The notes beneath the pieces are model-generated. The model worked only from the letters and a program-made list of their open reading frames with translations. It had not been told where the DNA came from and searched no databases. The position numbers and the translations under genes were made by a program. From positions 806,001 through 870,000 of the forward strand of contig NZ_FYEW01000002.1 of NCBI RefSeq assembly GCF_900187375.1: DNA of 64,000 bases. The letters run 5' to 3'. The stretch comes from Hymenobacter gelipurpurascens. GTDB taxonomy: Bacteria > Bacteroidota > Bacteroidia > Cytophagales > Hymenobacteraceae. This document shows positions 41,287 to 50,035 of this stretch, piece by piece. The first letter of the stretch is position 1. Each line of letters begins with the position of its first letter.

Positions 41287-42288
41287 TTATAACCGTTCGG
41301 GAGAGTTAACGGACTGATGCTCGGCTTCGTCGCCGTACTCATCACCTTCTTCCATTTCGGGGGCTTCTACTTTGCGCACTTGGCGGGCACAATCCTCGTC
41401 GCGGTGGTTGCGGCCTACGGTGAACTCCACCCAGTCGCCTTCGTGCAGATCGTTGAAGTCGCCTTCGGCCATATCAGCGTAGCTGAAGAACAGGTTGTTG
41501 GGAGGCATTACCACGAAACCAAAGCCATTTTTCAGGTTTTTGATGGTGCTGATGCCTACCGTACCTACAGGGCCCGCCGCCGTAGGGCCGGTGGGGCGCA
41601 CAGGCTTCACGGTGGGGAAAGCCACCGGCTCGGGCGTGTTCACGAACATGTTCTCGATCAGCTCGTCCTCGGTGCTCAGGCCCTGGTCGATCAGCTCGTG
41701 CATCTGGATGGGGTACGTTACGTGCTCCAGCAGCATCTGCGAAGCGCGGGTGACGCGGTTCTCGCCTTTGAAGTCTACGTACTTGAAGTCCCAGTTCAGC
41801 AGCATAACGCGCGTGCCAATGGTATTGAGCTTCTTGATGAGGGGCACATAGTCGGAGTCGCCGGCGATGAGCACGATTACATCGAAGCTCTTGTGCATGG
41901 CCAGTTCCAGGGCCTCGAGCGCCAGCCACACATCAATGCCTTTTTCCTGCAGACGGCCATCGCGCGTCTTCAGGGGCATGTAGTGGGTGCTTACGCCTAG
42001 GTTCATCAAAATATCGTCGAGCAGCCGGTCGTGGAACAGGCGGTCTTTGTCACGGGCTTCGGTAGCAGATAGGCGGCCACGGAAGAAATGCGAATCAGTG
42101 ATTTGCGACAGGCGCACATCAACATCTTCTTCTTCCGCTACTTGGTGCCGGATAAACTCGTGCAGGCCTTCCATGCTAATGCGGGCCTTGCGGTCGTGCT
42201 GGAAGTAGTAGTAATCGCTGATCTTAAGGAAATAATTGCCGTCGTAGAAGACGCCGATCCTAATCAGGGGGCTATTCATCTGGTTCAT
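41287..42288 (-). CDS. NYN-domain (PIN-like) ribonuclease fused to a cold-shock domain
   Basis: The 333-residue protein has an N-terminal NYN/LabA-like domain at about 8-195 (IGVFYDGNYFLKISDYYY, EKGIDVWLALEALELAM, VIVLIAGDSDYVPLIKKLNTIGTRVMLL), with Asp residues at the positions of the metal-binding PIN centre. After a Pro-rich linker, a C-terminal cold-shock domain (about 244-308) begins GTVGISTIKNLKNGFGFVV and contains FFSYADM and DWVEFTVGRN. It ends in a very acidic tail (EMEEGDEYGDEAEHQ). NYN domains cut RNA; cold-shock domains bind single-stranded RNA, so it is a likely RNA-targeted nuclease. It is monocistronic. Confidence 0.88.
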   Translation of the reverse strand: MNQMNSPLIRIGVFYDGNYFLKISDYYYFQHDRKARISMEGLHEFIRHQVAEEEDVDVRLSQITDSHFFRGRLSATEARDKDRLFHDRLLDDILMNLGVSTHYMPLKTRDGRLQEKGIDVWLALEALELAMHKSFDVIVLIAGDSDYVPLIKKLNTIGTRVMLLNWDFKYVDFKGENRVTRASQMLLEHVTYPIQMHELIDQGLSTEDELIENMFVNTPEPVAFPTVKPVRPTGPTAAGPVGTVGISTIKNLKNGFGFVVMPPNNLFFSYADMAEGDFNDLHEGDWVEFTVGRNHRDEDCARQVRKVEAPEMEEGDEYGDEAEHQSVNSPERL

Positions 42289-42937
42289 ACAAGAAACGGT
42301 TTGTGCGCAAAAAGGTGTGAGTAAGTAAGGGCAGGGTAAGCGGTTCGGCAGGACCTGCTCCGGGCAGGGTCCCGGTCAAAGATACAACTAGAGGTACTTA
42401 GTGTTTTCCAATAATGCATGAGTTTAACTTGTTTATCATAGCAGCATCGGCCGGAACATGGCAGGGCAGCAACGGAGAGCAAATCTACCCTTGCATAAAG
42501 TAGCAAGCCCTTCAATATAACAACCTATAAGCATCCTGTAAATGATTTGAATCATCACTTTATAATGAGATAGTTAGATAATAAATAGGCCTTTTGTCTA
42601 TTGATAAGCAAGATACAATATTAAGCAAGATATATTCTTGTCGTTATTCGAGAAGTACAAACTCCCTACGTTTAATCCAGAACAAAGGAGGTGTTTTAAT
42701 CACATAATCAGCAAAAAAAATTTACTGTCGAGCTTCTGGCTTAAATCCAACTCCTGTTTTCAACGCCTATGCCATTACCAAGGTTAAAAGTGGTTCTTTC
42801 TGAACGCATTCACAACGGCAAACCGCATTATTATTTTGTCAATACGTCTTCATCAAAAAAACATATTCTATCAACTAAAGCACCTCGGTTAAAGGTCTGG
42901 CAGGCAATTTTGCTGCCTTGGGATGTTCTTCGGCCGC
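42289..42937. other. AT-rich intergenic island with a doubtful ORF
   Basis: Much of it is AT-rich (the lines 42541-42660 are about 27% GC by my count) against a GC-rich background, and 42440-42937 holds only one motif copy (TAGGCC at 42587). A plus-strand frame from ATG 42769 (starting MPLPRLKVVLSERIHNGKPH) runs 76 codons, but its last 20 lie inside the opposite hydrolase gene. Its first part vaguely recalls the N-terminus of tyrosine integrases, so an integration remnant is possible. No gene is supported. Confidence 0.4.
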
Positions 42938-43678
42938 CTACCCATGCATGGCTCCTACCACCAGCCCCAGCACCAGCAGCCCGTAGCCGCAGCAAATAGC
43001 CACTTCCAGCATGTTCCCGCTGGTAGAGCCCGTCCGGATCAGGGGAAGCTTCACCGTAAAATCGGTGAGGGGCATGAGCCACTTCACGCCGGCTTTGGTA
43101 AGAGTATCGGCCAGCAGATGCGAAACGTAACCACCGCCGGCAAACAGCGCCACGCCGTGCCAGCCGAGGCTTTGATCGGCAAGGTAGCCGATATAGGTCC
43201 AGAGGCCGGTAGCCCAGATTGTGTGCGTCCAGGAGCGATGCGAGGTAAACGGCGCCACCGACACAAACAGGCCTAGCATGCTCAGCCACACATACTCCGT
43301 GTACAGCCCCGCTACCACGGTGCATAGGCCCGTGAACAACAGCGCAAGCTTGCGGGTAGAGTCGCCCTGCATCGCGGCCCCGAGCAGCCCAAAGGCCAGC
43401 GCCGCCGTGAAACCCATGCGGCGGTCGGGGCCGGGCGGCACCTGGAAGTGGGTATAGAGGGCTAGGCCTGCCGCTACCAGCACAAAGGCCCAGCGCACAT
43501 ACTGCTGCGTGAAACCCAGGCGCTTGCTGAGGCGGGAGCCGGGGTGGTCGAGGTCGGGGGCGAGAGAAGAAAAGCCGGCCAGCGCAACGCCAGCCGGTGA
43601 AACCGGTACTCCGGGCACGAGGCAGGCAATTGCCACGCCGGTAATCAGGCCAATGGCCAAATGAGAAGAACCACGCAC
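42938..43678 (-). CDS. YdjM-type membrane-bound metal-dependent hydrolase (DUF457)
   Basis: The 246-residue product uses the GTG at 43678 (reading VRGSSHLAIGLITGVAIAC), which matches family starts best; TTG at 43711 would add 11 residues. Five to six membrane helices are present. Conserved polar signatures are SHLAIG near the N-terminus, FSSLAPDLDHPGSRL, and FTSHRSWTHTIW with a later YVSHLLADTLTKAGV, the His/Asp set typical of the family and thought to bind metal. Related YdjM in E. coli is LexA-regulated, but I see no SOS box here. Confidence 0.85.
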   Translation of the reverse strand: MRGSSHLAIGLITGVAIACLVPGVPVSPAGVALAGFSSLAPDLDHPGSRLSKRLGFTQQYVRWAFVLVAAGLALYTHFQVPPGPDRRMGFTAALAFGLLGAAMQGDSTRKLALLFTGLCTVVAGLYTEYVWLSMLGLFVSVAPFTSHRSWTHTIWATGLWTYIGYLADQSLGWHGVALFAGGGYVSHLLADTLTKAGVKWLMPLTDFTVKLPLIRTGSTSGNMLEVAICCGYGLLVLGLVVGAMHG

Positions 43679-43711
43679 GAATAACGATGAGCTAACTAAA
43701 CGAAGCCGCAA

Positions 43712-44094
43712 AGGTACCGCCCCAAGCGCTGTACCTGCTTACATAATTTCACTATTCTGCGACTTGCCTACTCTTTTCTCCAGCCAACCACTTCTCTAGG
43801 CCACTCTTAGCAGCATTACAAATAGTTTGTTTTATGAATATACAAGAAGACATGTTTTCCTGTTTTTCACTGAAGGGATTACTTGAAAAAGGTCAAACGT
43901 CGAAGAAGACCGTCGTGCGGTGCGCAGTCGAAGCATCACTACCGCATTGTGGCAGAGGCCTAGGCCAGTCTTTCACACGTGATAATATCCTTCGCAAGCT
44001 CAGGATGACGTGCGGGAGTAGGTGGCGGCTACTCAACCGCTCATTGCTACTTCTCGACGGGATAGGAAACCCTCTTTCTGGCCTTGGCAGTGGC
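43712..44094. other. Intergenic region with a degraded REP-like element
   Basis: No gene supported. A 141-codon plus-strand frame (43834-44259) runs through the REP-like element and over the small reverse gene, so it is likely chance. The notable item is the repeat at 43912-44009. Confidence 0.5.
43912..44009. repeat. REP-like palindromic element 3, degenerate, with GGCCTAGGCC core
   Basis: The left part (43912-43945) includes GTCGAAGCATCACTACCGC, related to the left arm at 32870. The right part (43981-44009) ends TTCGCAAGCTCAGGATGAC, related to the right arm at 32937-32964. The centre holds GGCCTAGGCC at 43957-43966. The arms no longer pair perfectly. Confidence 0.6.
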
Positions 44095-44307
44095 CTACCA
44101 ATGGCCGGAGCTGCCTTTCAGGCCACCTTGCATGTCCTTCATCTGGTTTTCCAGCATGGCGAGGCCACGGTGGAACACGCCCATAATTTCGGCCTTCTCC
44201 TCTTCTGGCAACGGGCCATTTTCCCGCACCTGTTCGCTGACTTGGCGCAGGTGGTTTAGGAGGTTGTCCCACTCCTCCGTACCGTTCTGCTTCTCGTTGT
44301 CCATCAT
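44095..44307 (-). CDS. Small acidic helical protein, unknown
   Basis: It has 70 residues (or 69 from the second Met). It is charged and amphipathic throughout (EEWDNLLNHLRQVSEQVREN, EEEKAEIMGVFHRGLAMLENQM), which is real-protein-like, with no signal or membrane segment. I do not recognise the family. It lies between the membrane hydrolase and divergent mfd. The overlapping plus-strand frames have biased, non-protein-like composition, so this reading is preferred. Confidence 0.6.
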   Translation of the reverse strand: MMDNEKQNGTEEWDNLLNHLRQVSEQVRENGPLPEEEKAEIMGVFHRGLAMLENQMKDMQGGLKGSSGHW

Positions 44308-44478
44308 AGCCTACTACCCACCCACGGGCTACTTGTACTGCGTGAACTCGGAAGATACGGCAGGCACTCCGAAAAGTGTCGGAAACTTTAGTGGCCTGGC
44401 GCGGGTATTGACTAGCGCGCCTTGCCGGCGCTCAGTAAGCTTGCTTTGCCCGACCGGATTTCCATTCGGCCGGGCTTC

Positions 44479-44486
44479 TACCTTTG
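44479..44486 (+). promoter_or_regulatory. Candidate -7 promoter box of mfd
   Basis: TACCTTTG is an exact match to TAnnTTTG, 24 nt before the TTG start at 44511, which supports that start. A TTTG lies further upstream (44445-44448) but the spacing of 30 nt is too long for a standard -33 element. Confidence 0.5.
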
Positions 44487-44510
44487 CTCCTCCCCTAGCC
44501 GCTACTCGTT

Positions 44511-47500
44511 TTGAAGGTCACCGATTTACTGAAGCTCTACACGCTGGACCCCACGGGCATGACCGTGGGCGCCCGTCTGAATCCCGCTACCCGTCACTCG
44601 CTGAAGCCCGCCGACAAAGCCGAGCCGCCCGTGCGTCTGCACCTCAAGGGCCTCGTGGGCTCGCAGGATGCCGTGCTGGCCGCAGCCATGCACCAGGAGT
44701 TTCCAGATCAGCACCACTTGTTTATTTTGCACGACCGCGACGAGGCCGCCTACTTCCTGGCCGACTTGCAGCACCTGGTGCCGGATGAGGAGCCGCTGCT
44801 CTTCCCGAGTTCCTACAAGCGCCCCTACTCCTTCGACGAGACGGAAAACGCCAACGTACTGATGCGGGCGGAGGTGCTGAACAAACTCAACTCACACCGA
44901 GGCCCCAAAACCACCGCCGAGCAAGCCGCCGACGATGCCGAGGACGCTACGCCGGAAGCAGAAGGCCAGCCTAAAGGCAAGAAGCGCGTGAAGGCTACGG
45001 CTAAGGAAACTGCCGGCGCCCTCATCGTGACCTACCCCGAGGCGCTGTTTGAGAAGGTAATCAACAAGAAAAGCCTAGTGGCCAACACCTTCCTGGTGAA
45101 GGTGGGCGACAAGCTGGATGTGAACTTCGTTAGTGATATGCTGGCGGAGTACGACTTCGAGCGGACTGACTTCGTGTATGAGGCGGGGCAGTTTGCGGTG
45201 CGCGGCGGTATTGTGGACATCTTCAGCTACGCCAACGAGCTGCCCTACCGCATCGAGCTGTTCGGGGATGAGGTGGAAACCATCCGGACGTTTGACCCCG
45301 AGAGCCAGTTGTCGGTGGAGAAGCGCCAGCAGGTGAGCATTATCCCGAACGTGCAAACCAAGCTGCTGCAGGAAACCCGTGAGGCGTTCCTGGACTTCAT
45401 CCCAAAGAACACGGCCATTTGGGCCAAGGACCTGCGCCAAGCGCTGGATGTGGTGGAGGAATCGTTCGACCGGGCCGAGGCGGGCTTCAAGGAGATGCTG
45501 GAAGTGGCTGGCGGCACGCAGGTGGTCAGCAAGCCCGAAGATTTATTTGAGACCAACAAGAGCTTTAAGAAGCTGCTGGAAGGCTTTGCGGTGGTGGAGT
45601 TTGGCAAGCGTTTCTACTACAAGACTGGCGAAGATTTCCAGTTTAACAGCAAGCCCCAGCCTAGCTTCAACAAGGACTTCAACCGCTTGGTGAAGAATCT
45701 GCACGACAACCAGCAGAAGGGCTATACCAATATCATTGCCGCCGAACAGGTGCGCCAGGCCGACCGCCTCCGCACCATTTTCGATGAGCTGGACAACAAC
45801 GTGCAGTTTCAGCACATGCTGATAGGCCTACGCGAAGGCTTCATTGATGAGACCCTGAAGCTGCTGGTGTACACCGACCACCAGCTGTTCGAGCGCTTCT
45901 ATCGGGCCCAGGAAACGCGCAAGTTCTCCAAGAAAAAGGCCCTGACCCTGAAGGAGCTGCGCACCCTAGTGCCCGGCGACTACGTGGTGCACCAGGACTA
46001 CGGCATTGCGCGGTTTGCGGGCCTCACGCAGGTAGAAATCAACGATAGGCTGCAGGAGGCCATCCGGCTGGTGTACCGCGACGACGATGTGCTAACGGTG
46101 AGCATTCACGCCCTGCACAAGATTGCCAAATACTCGGGGGCCGAGGGCAACCCGCCCACCATGAGCAAGCTGGGCTCGCCGGAGTGGGAGAACAAGAAGA
46201 AGTCGGTTAAGAAGAAGGTGAAGGACATTGCGGCCGAGCTGATTCGGCTGTACGCCAAGCGCAAAACCGCGCCCGGCCACGCCTTCGCCCACGACTCGTT
46301 TATGCAGGCCGAGCTGGAATCCTCGTTCATTTATGAGGATACGCCCGACCAGGCCAAGGCCACCGAGGACGTGAAGCGCGACATGGAGGTGCCCCACCCC
46401 ATGGACCGCCTCGTGTGCGGCGACGTGGGCTTCGGCAAGACGGAAGTAGCCATTCGGGCGGCGTTTAAGGCCGTGGCCGATGGCAAGCAGGTAGCCATTC
46501 TGGTGCCTACCACCATTCTGGCCATGCAACACTACAAAACATTCCGGGAGCGGCTGAGCAACCTGCCCGTGACGGTGGAGTACGTGAACCGCTTCAAGAG
46601 CACCAAGCAAATCAAGGAAACCCTGGGCCGCGTGGCGGAGGGCAAAACCGACATCCTCATTGGCACACACCGCCTCACTAATAAGGACGTCAAGTTCAAG
46701 GACCTAGGCCTATTGGTGATTGACGAGGAGCAGAAGTTCGGGGTGAAAACCAAGGACAAGCTCAAGGAAATCAAGGTGAACGTAGATACGCTCACCCTCT
46801 CAGCTACGCCCATTCCGCGCACCCTGCACTTCTCGCTGATGGGTGCCCGCGACCTGAGCGTAATTGCCACGCCCCCACCCAACCGCCAGCCGGTGCAAAC
46901 CGAGCTGCACGTGTTTGATGAGCTGCTGGTGCGCGACGCCATATCGCGCGAGCTGAAGCGCGGCGGGCAGGTGTTCTTTGTGCACAACCGCGTGAAGGAC
47001 ATTGAGGAGCAGGCCAACATGATTCTGCGCCTGGTGCCCGATGCCCGCGTAACCTACGTGCACGGCCAGATGGACGGCGACCTGCTTGAAAAGCGCATGA
47101 TGAAGTTTGTGGATGGCGACTACGACGTGCTGGTGGCCACCACCCTCATTGAGAGTGGCCTAGACATTGCCAACGCCAACACCATCCTCATCAACCGGGC
47201 CCACATGCACGGCCTCAGTGACCTGCACCAGATGCGCGGGCGCGTAGGCCGCTCCAACAAGAAGGCTTACTGCTACCTCCTCACGCCCCCGGTGGCGGGC
47301 CTGCCCTCCGACGCCCGCAAGCGCCTGAGCACCCTGGAGGAATTCTCGGACCTGGGCGCGGGCTTCAACGTGGCCATGCGCGACCTCGATATTAGGGGGG
47401 CCGGCAACCTGCTGGGCGGCGAGCAGTCGGGCTTTATCAACGACCTGGGCTTCGAGACCTATCACCAGATTCTGGACGAGGCCGTGACGGAGCTGAAGGA

Positions 47501-48041
47501 AACCGAGTTCCGCGACCTGTTCCTAGGCGACACCACCCAGCGCCTGCAGGAAGTGGCCGGTGCCGCAGGGCCCAAGGAGTGCAACATTGAGACGGACTTG
47601 CAGGTGCTAATACCCGACCGCTACGTGGCCAGCGTATCGGAGCGGTTGCAGCTGTATAGCAAGCTGGATAGGGCCAAGAACGCCGAGGAGCTGCGCAAGG
47701 TGCTCAACGGCATGACGGACCGCTTCGGGCCGCTGCCCGCCGAGGTGGAGCAGCTAGCCGACATTGTGCGCCTGCGCTGGCAGGCCTGCCACGCCGGCTT
47801 CGAGAAGCTGACGCTGAAGAAGAACCTGCTGAAAGGCTTCATTCCGGCCACCAACAACGAGCGGTACTTCCAGAGCAACACCTTCGGCAACATCCTTAGT
47901 TACGTGCAAACCCACCCCCGCTCGGCCTCCATGAAGGAGCGCAAGGAGCAGCTCATCATCAGCATCGAGGACGTGAAAAATGTGCAAGCTGCCCAACGAA
48001 TTCTGAATGAGTTGGGGAGTGAGGAGAAGGTGGGGGTGTAA
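44511..48041 (+). CDS. mfd: Transcription-repair coupling factor Mfd
   Basis: The 1176-residue product starts at TTG 44511, supported by the promoter box at 44479. UvrB-homology region (IPYRIELFGDEVETIRTFDP-like, about 240), CarD-like RNA polymerase interaction domain (LVPGDYVVHQDYGIARFAGL), then RecG-like translocase: Walker A CGDVGFGKTEVAIRAA, box II LLVIDEEQKFGV, SATPIPRTLHFSLMGARDLS, and the TRG end with RVGRSNKKAYCYLL. The C-terminal TRCF domain contains YKLD-like repeats. Mfd removes stalled RNA polymerase and hands the lesion to UvrA. A Lys/Ala-rich insert (about 130-165) has low complexity. A terminator follows. Confidence 0.96.
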   Translation: MKVTDLLKLYTLDPTGMTVGARLNPATRHSLKPADKAEPPVRLHLKGLVGSQDAVLAAAMHQEFPDQHHLFILHDRDEAAYFLADLQHLVPDEEPLLFPSSYKRPYSFDETENANVLMRAEVLNKLNSHRGPKTTAEQAADDAEDATPEAEGQPKGKKRVKATAKETAGALIVTYPEALFEKVINKKSLVANTFLVKVGDKLDVNFVSDMLAEYDFERTDFVYEAGQFAVRGGIVDIFSYANELPYRIELFGDEVETIRTFDPESQLSVEKRQQVSIIPNVQTKLLQETREAFLDFIPKNTAIWAKDLRQALDVVEESFDRAEAGFKEMLEVAGGTQVVSKPEDLFETNKSFKKLLEGFAVVEFGKRFYYKTGEDFQFNSKPQPSFNKDFNRLVKNLHDNQQKGYTNIIAAEQVRQADRLRTIFDELDNNVQFQHMLIGLREGFIDETLKLLVYTDHQLFERFYRAQETRKFSKKKALTLKELRTLVPGDYVVHQDYGIARFAGLTQVEINDRLQEAIRLVYRDDDVLTVSIHALHKIAKYSGAEGNPPTMSKLGSPEWENKKKSVKKKVKDIAAELIRLYAKRKTAPGHAFAHDSFMQAELESSFIYEDTPDQAKATEDVKRDMEVPHPMDRLVCGDVGFGKTEVAIRAAFKAVADGKQVAILVPTTILAMQHYKTFRERLSNLPVTVEYVNRFKSTKQIKETLGRVAEGKTDILIGTHRLTNKDVKFKDLGLLVIDEEQKFGVKTKDKLKEIKVNVDTLTLSATPIPRTLHFSLMGARDLSVIATPPPNRQPVQTELHVFDELLVRDAISRELKRGGQVFFVHNRVKDIEEQANMILRLVPDARVTYVHGQMDGDLLEKRMMKFVDGDYDVLVATTLIESGLDIANANTILINRAHMHGLSDLHQMRGRVGRSNKKAYCYLLTPPVAGLPSDARKRLSTLEEFSDLGAGFNVAMRDLDIRGAGNLLGGEQSGFINDLGFETYHQILDEAVTELKETEFRDLFLGDTTQRLQEVAGAAGPKECNIETDLQVLIPDRYVASVSERLQLYSKLDRAKNAEELRKVLNGMTDRFGPLPAEVEQLADIVRLRWQACHAGFEKLTLKKNLLKGFIPATNNERYFQSNTFGNILSYVQTHPRSASMKERKEQLIISIEDVKNVQAAQRILNELGSEEKVGV

Positions 48042-48060
48042 GTAGAGTATAGAACACATA

Positions 48061-48097
48061 AAAAAGCAGCGCGTTCAGTAAGAAAGCGCTGCTTTTT
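48061..48097. terminator. Bidirectional terminator between mfd and the DUF4276 gene
   Basis: A perfect 12-bp stem (AAAAAGCAGCGC / GCGCTGCTTTTT) has a 13-nt loop and sits between convergent genes. Confidence 0.9.
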
Positions 48098-48101
48098 CTA
48101 T

Positions 48102-48701
48102 TTACAAGTGGCCTAGGCCTTGTCGAAAATACTGAAAACTGGCCGACTGATTTCTTTCTGGGTCCAGATGTGGACTGATGGTTTCTGCCCACTCCACTTT
48201 GGCTTTTCCCGCCAGATAATACTTGCCTTCCTGCAACACGCGCCACAGAGTTTCCCAAGTATCCGAAATAGCATCGGGGTCGTGTGGTAGGCCACTAAAA
48301 TGTTGCGGACGGACTCGTGGATAAGCTGTTTGAATAGCTTCCCGGTCGCCGAGAAACCACGCTTCCAACTCCTGCACAGCCAGGCGCGTGATGATGCGGA
48401 AGGGTTGCCCGACAGCCGTGGTTTTGGTCAGCAGGCCTACATCGGCCACTACCTTTTCCAGTTCTGCTTTCCGGCGTCGGCAGTCTGTGTCGGCATCCAT
48501 CAGGATTACGACCCGCAAATCGGGCTGGTGCGGAAACTGGCGAGCGTAAGTCTTCAGGCGGCCGGGCAACCGCTGAAACAGGTCGGTTTTGCCGCGGTGG
48601 GGGTAACAGCTCCACGTAGCATCGGGTGGCAGCAGCTTGGGAAGCAGAATATTCAGCGCAGCCTCCGCCGAGGGTTCTTCCAGCAGGAACTCGATGTGCA
48701 T
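48102..48701 (-). CDS. DUF4276 (TOPRIM-like) protein paired with an AAA ATPase
   Basis: The 199-residue protein is predicted to have a TOPRIM-like fold: N-terminal strand and acidic cluster (IEFLLEEPSAEAAL, Glu8/9/13), the DxD motif Asp69-x-Asp71 in VILMDADTD, and the DUF4276 hallmark QELEAWFLGDREAI. TOPRIM domains use such acidic residues for metal-dependent DNA or RNA cleavage in OLD, Gabija and PARIS systems. It starts 1 nt after the ATPase stop and is surely co-expressed. A nuclease effector of a two-gene defence module is inference; a housekeeping role is possible. The two motifs TAGGCC/GGCCTA at its C-terminus are in frame (Gly-Leu-Gly). Confidence 0.82.
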   Translation of the reverse strand: MHIEFLLEEPSAEAALNILLPKLLPPDATWSCYPHRGKTDLFQRLPGRLKTYARQFPHQPDLRVVILMDADTDCRRRKAELEKVVADVGLLTKTTAVGQPFRIITRLAVQELEAWFLGDREAIQTAYPRVRPQHFSGLPHDPDAISDTWETLWRVLQEGKYYLAGKAKVEWAETISPHLDPERNQSASFQYFRQGLGHL

Positions 48702-48702
48702 G

Positions 48703-49959
48703 CTACTGCGCGGCTGAAGTGCGTGGTGCTAATGGGTCGCCGAGGCGGAAGAAGTTGCTGGTCCAGAGGTAGCCCAGTGGCGAACCATCTTCCACCAGCT
48801 CCTTCACCTGCGGAATGTCGGCCGTGCGCGTGGCCTGGGTGTAGCCATCAGCGCCGCGGTCCAGAATCCAGACCTGCTCCGGCTCCAGTGCATCCAGCAG
48901 AAAAGGCGAATGAGTAGCTACCAGCAGCTGCCTCGTTTCAGTGACCTTGATCAGCTCCTCGGCCAAACGAGGCAGCAGGCGCGGGTGCAGCTCGTTTTCA
49001 GGCTCTTCAAGGCCTAGTAGGCCAGTAGCATTCGGCTCATATAGCAGCGTGAGCAGGGCTGCTAGCCGCATCGTGCCTTCCGACATATACTGGGCCGGCA
49101 GAGGCTTCTCAAATGAGGCATCCTTGAAGCGCAGTAACAGTCTCTCATCGGAAGTAATTTCCGTCACGATATCTGCTAGGCCAGGTACCCAGCGCCGCAA
49201 CTGCGCGGTGATACGAGCCAGCGCCTCAGGGTGCTTGGTGTGCAGGTAATACAGCACGTTGGGTAGGTTGTCGCCATTGGCCGATAACTTCTCCCGCGGC
49301 CCTGCATCGGAATAGCCTTTCAGATGATCGTCGGTGAGGTGGATGTAACGGTAGGTTTCTATAAGATTCTTGATAGCATGTGCATAAGGACTAATTTTAA
49401 GGTTGTATGCAAATGCATACCCTAATACTGATATATCCCTTGCTCCCAAATACATCCTCTTGTTAAAAGAGGGTTTCTCCCGTCCCTCCTCATCATGATC
49501 TGAAAAGACTATATCTGATGTTAGCCCTGTAAAACCTTCCTTATCAGAAGTAAAGGTTTTAAACAATTTTCCCTCGCCAAATATTCTCCCATCAGGCAAG
49601 TAAAACCCCTCTTCCGGAACAGTGAGCTTATTATCGTCACCGTCTATGTGTAGATAATATCTAATATTCCCTAGTTCGCTATTTAACCCCACTTCAAACT
49701 CAATTGGTCCTTCACTTGCGCGCGTACGCATCCCTGCAAACCGATTTCTATCCTGCCAGGCCTGTTGCAGGTTACCACTTACCGCTTCGGCCAGAAATGC
49801 CAGCGCGTCAAGGACTGTGGATTTTCCACTGCCGTTAGGGCCGATGAACACCGTCAGGGGCGTTAGGTCGCGCAGCTCCACGTCACGCAGGGCGCGGTAG
49901 TTTTTGATGCGTAAGTAAGTGAGGCGGGGAAAACCGGAAGCCGCAGCAGCGTCAGACAT
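48703..49959 (-). CDS. AAA/SMC-like ATPase (AAA_21 type) with variable middle
   Basis: The 418-residue protein begins RLTYLRIKNYRALRDVELRD and has Walker A GPNGSGKS (39-46), then a variable middle, the signature YMSEGTMRLAALLTLL, Walker B LLGLEEPENELHPR with the extra Glu, and H-loop LLVATHSPFLLDAL. This is the RecF/SMC-type ABC ATPase of OLD-like, RloA-like and AriA-like families. Its partner is DUF4276, 1 nt downstream. The middle (49381-49680, residues about 94-193) is about 39% GC and lacks GGCCTA, unlike both ends, so it may have been exchanged. Defence function is inferred from the family pairing. Confidence 0.85.
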   Translation of the reverse strand: MSDAAAASGFPRLTYLRIKNYRALRDVELRDLTPLTVFIGPNGSGKSTVLDALAFLAEAVSGNLQQAWQDRNRFAGMRTRASEGPIEFEVGLNSELGNIRYYLHIDGDDNKLTVPEEGFYLPDGRIFGEGKLFKTFTSDKEGFTGLTSDIVFSDHDEEGREKPSFNKRMYLGARDISVLGYAFAYNLKISPYAHAIKNLIETYRYIHLTDDHLKGYSDAGPREKLSANGDNLPNVLYYLHTKHPEALARITAQLRRWVPGLADIVTEITSDERLLLRFKDASFEKPLPAQYMSEGTMRLAALLTLLYEPNATGLLGLEEPENELHPRLLPRLAEELIKVTETRQLLVATHSPFLLDALEPEQVWILDRGADGYTQATRTADIPQVKELVEDGSPLGYLWTSNFFRLGDPLAPRTSAAQ

Positions 49960-50035
49960 GGAGCAGTAATGTATTTGCTACAAAGTACGTGGGTTTGCCA
50001 GAATGTATATAAAACACTGGCCTAGCGGCGGGCGG

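Noticed and set aside
42769..42999. Possible integrase N-terminal fragment
   Set aside because: Similarity is faint, and the last third overlaps the membrane hydrolase gene on the other strand. It is kept only as an observation.
43834..44259. 141-codon plus-strand frame
   Set aside because: It runs through a REP-like element and opposite to the small acidic protein gene; composition is not protein-like.
44084..44788. 234-codon plus-strand frame
   Set aside because: It overlaps the start of mfd in another frame and is rich in Arg, Ser and Pro, typical of a GC-rich shadow frame.
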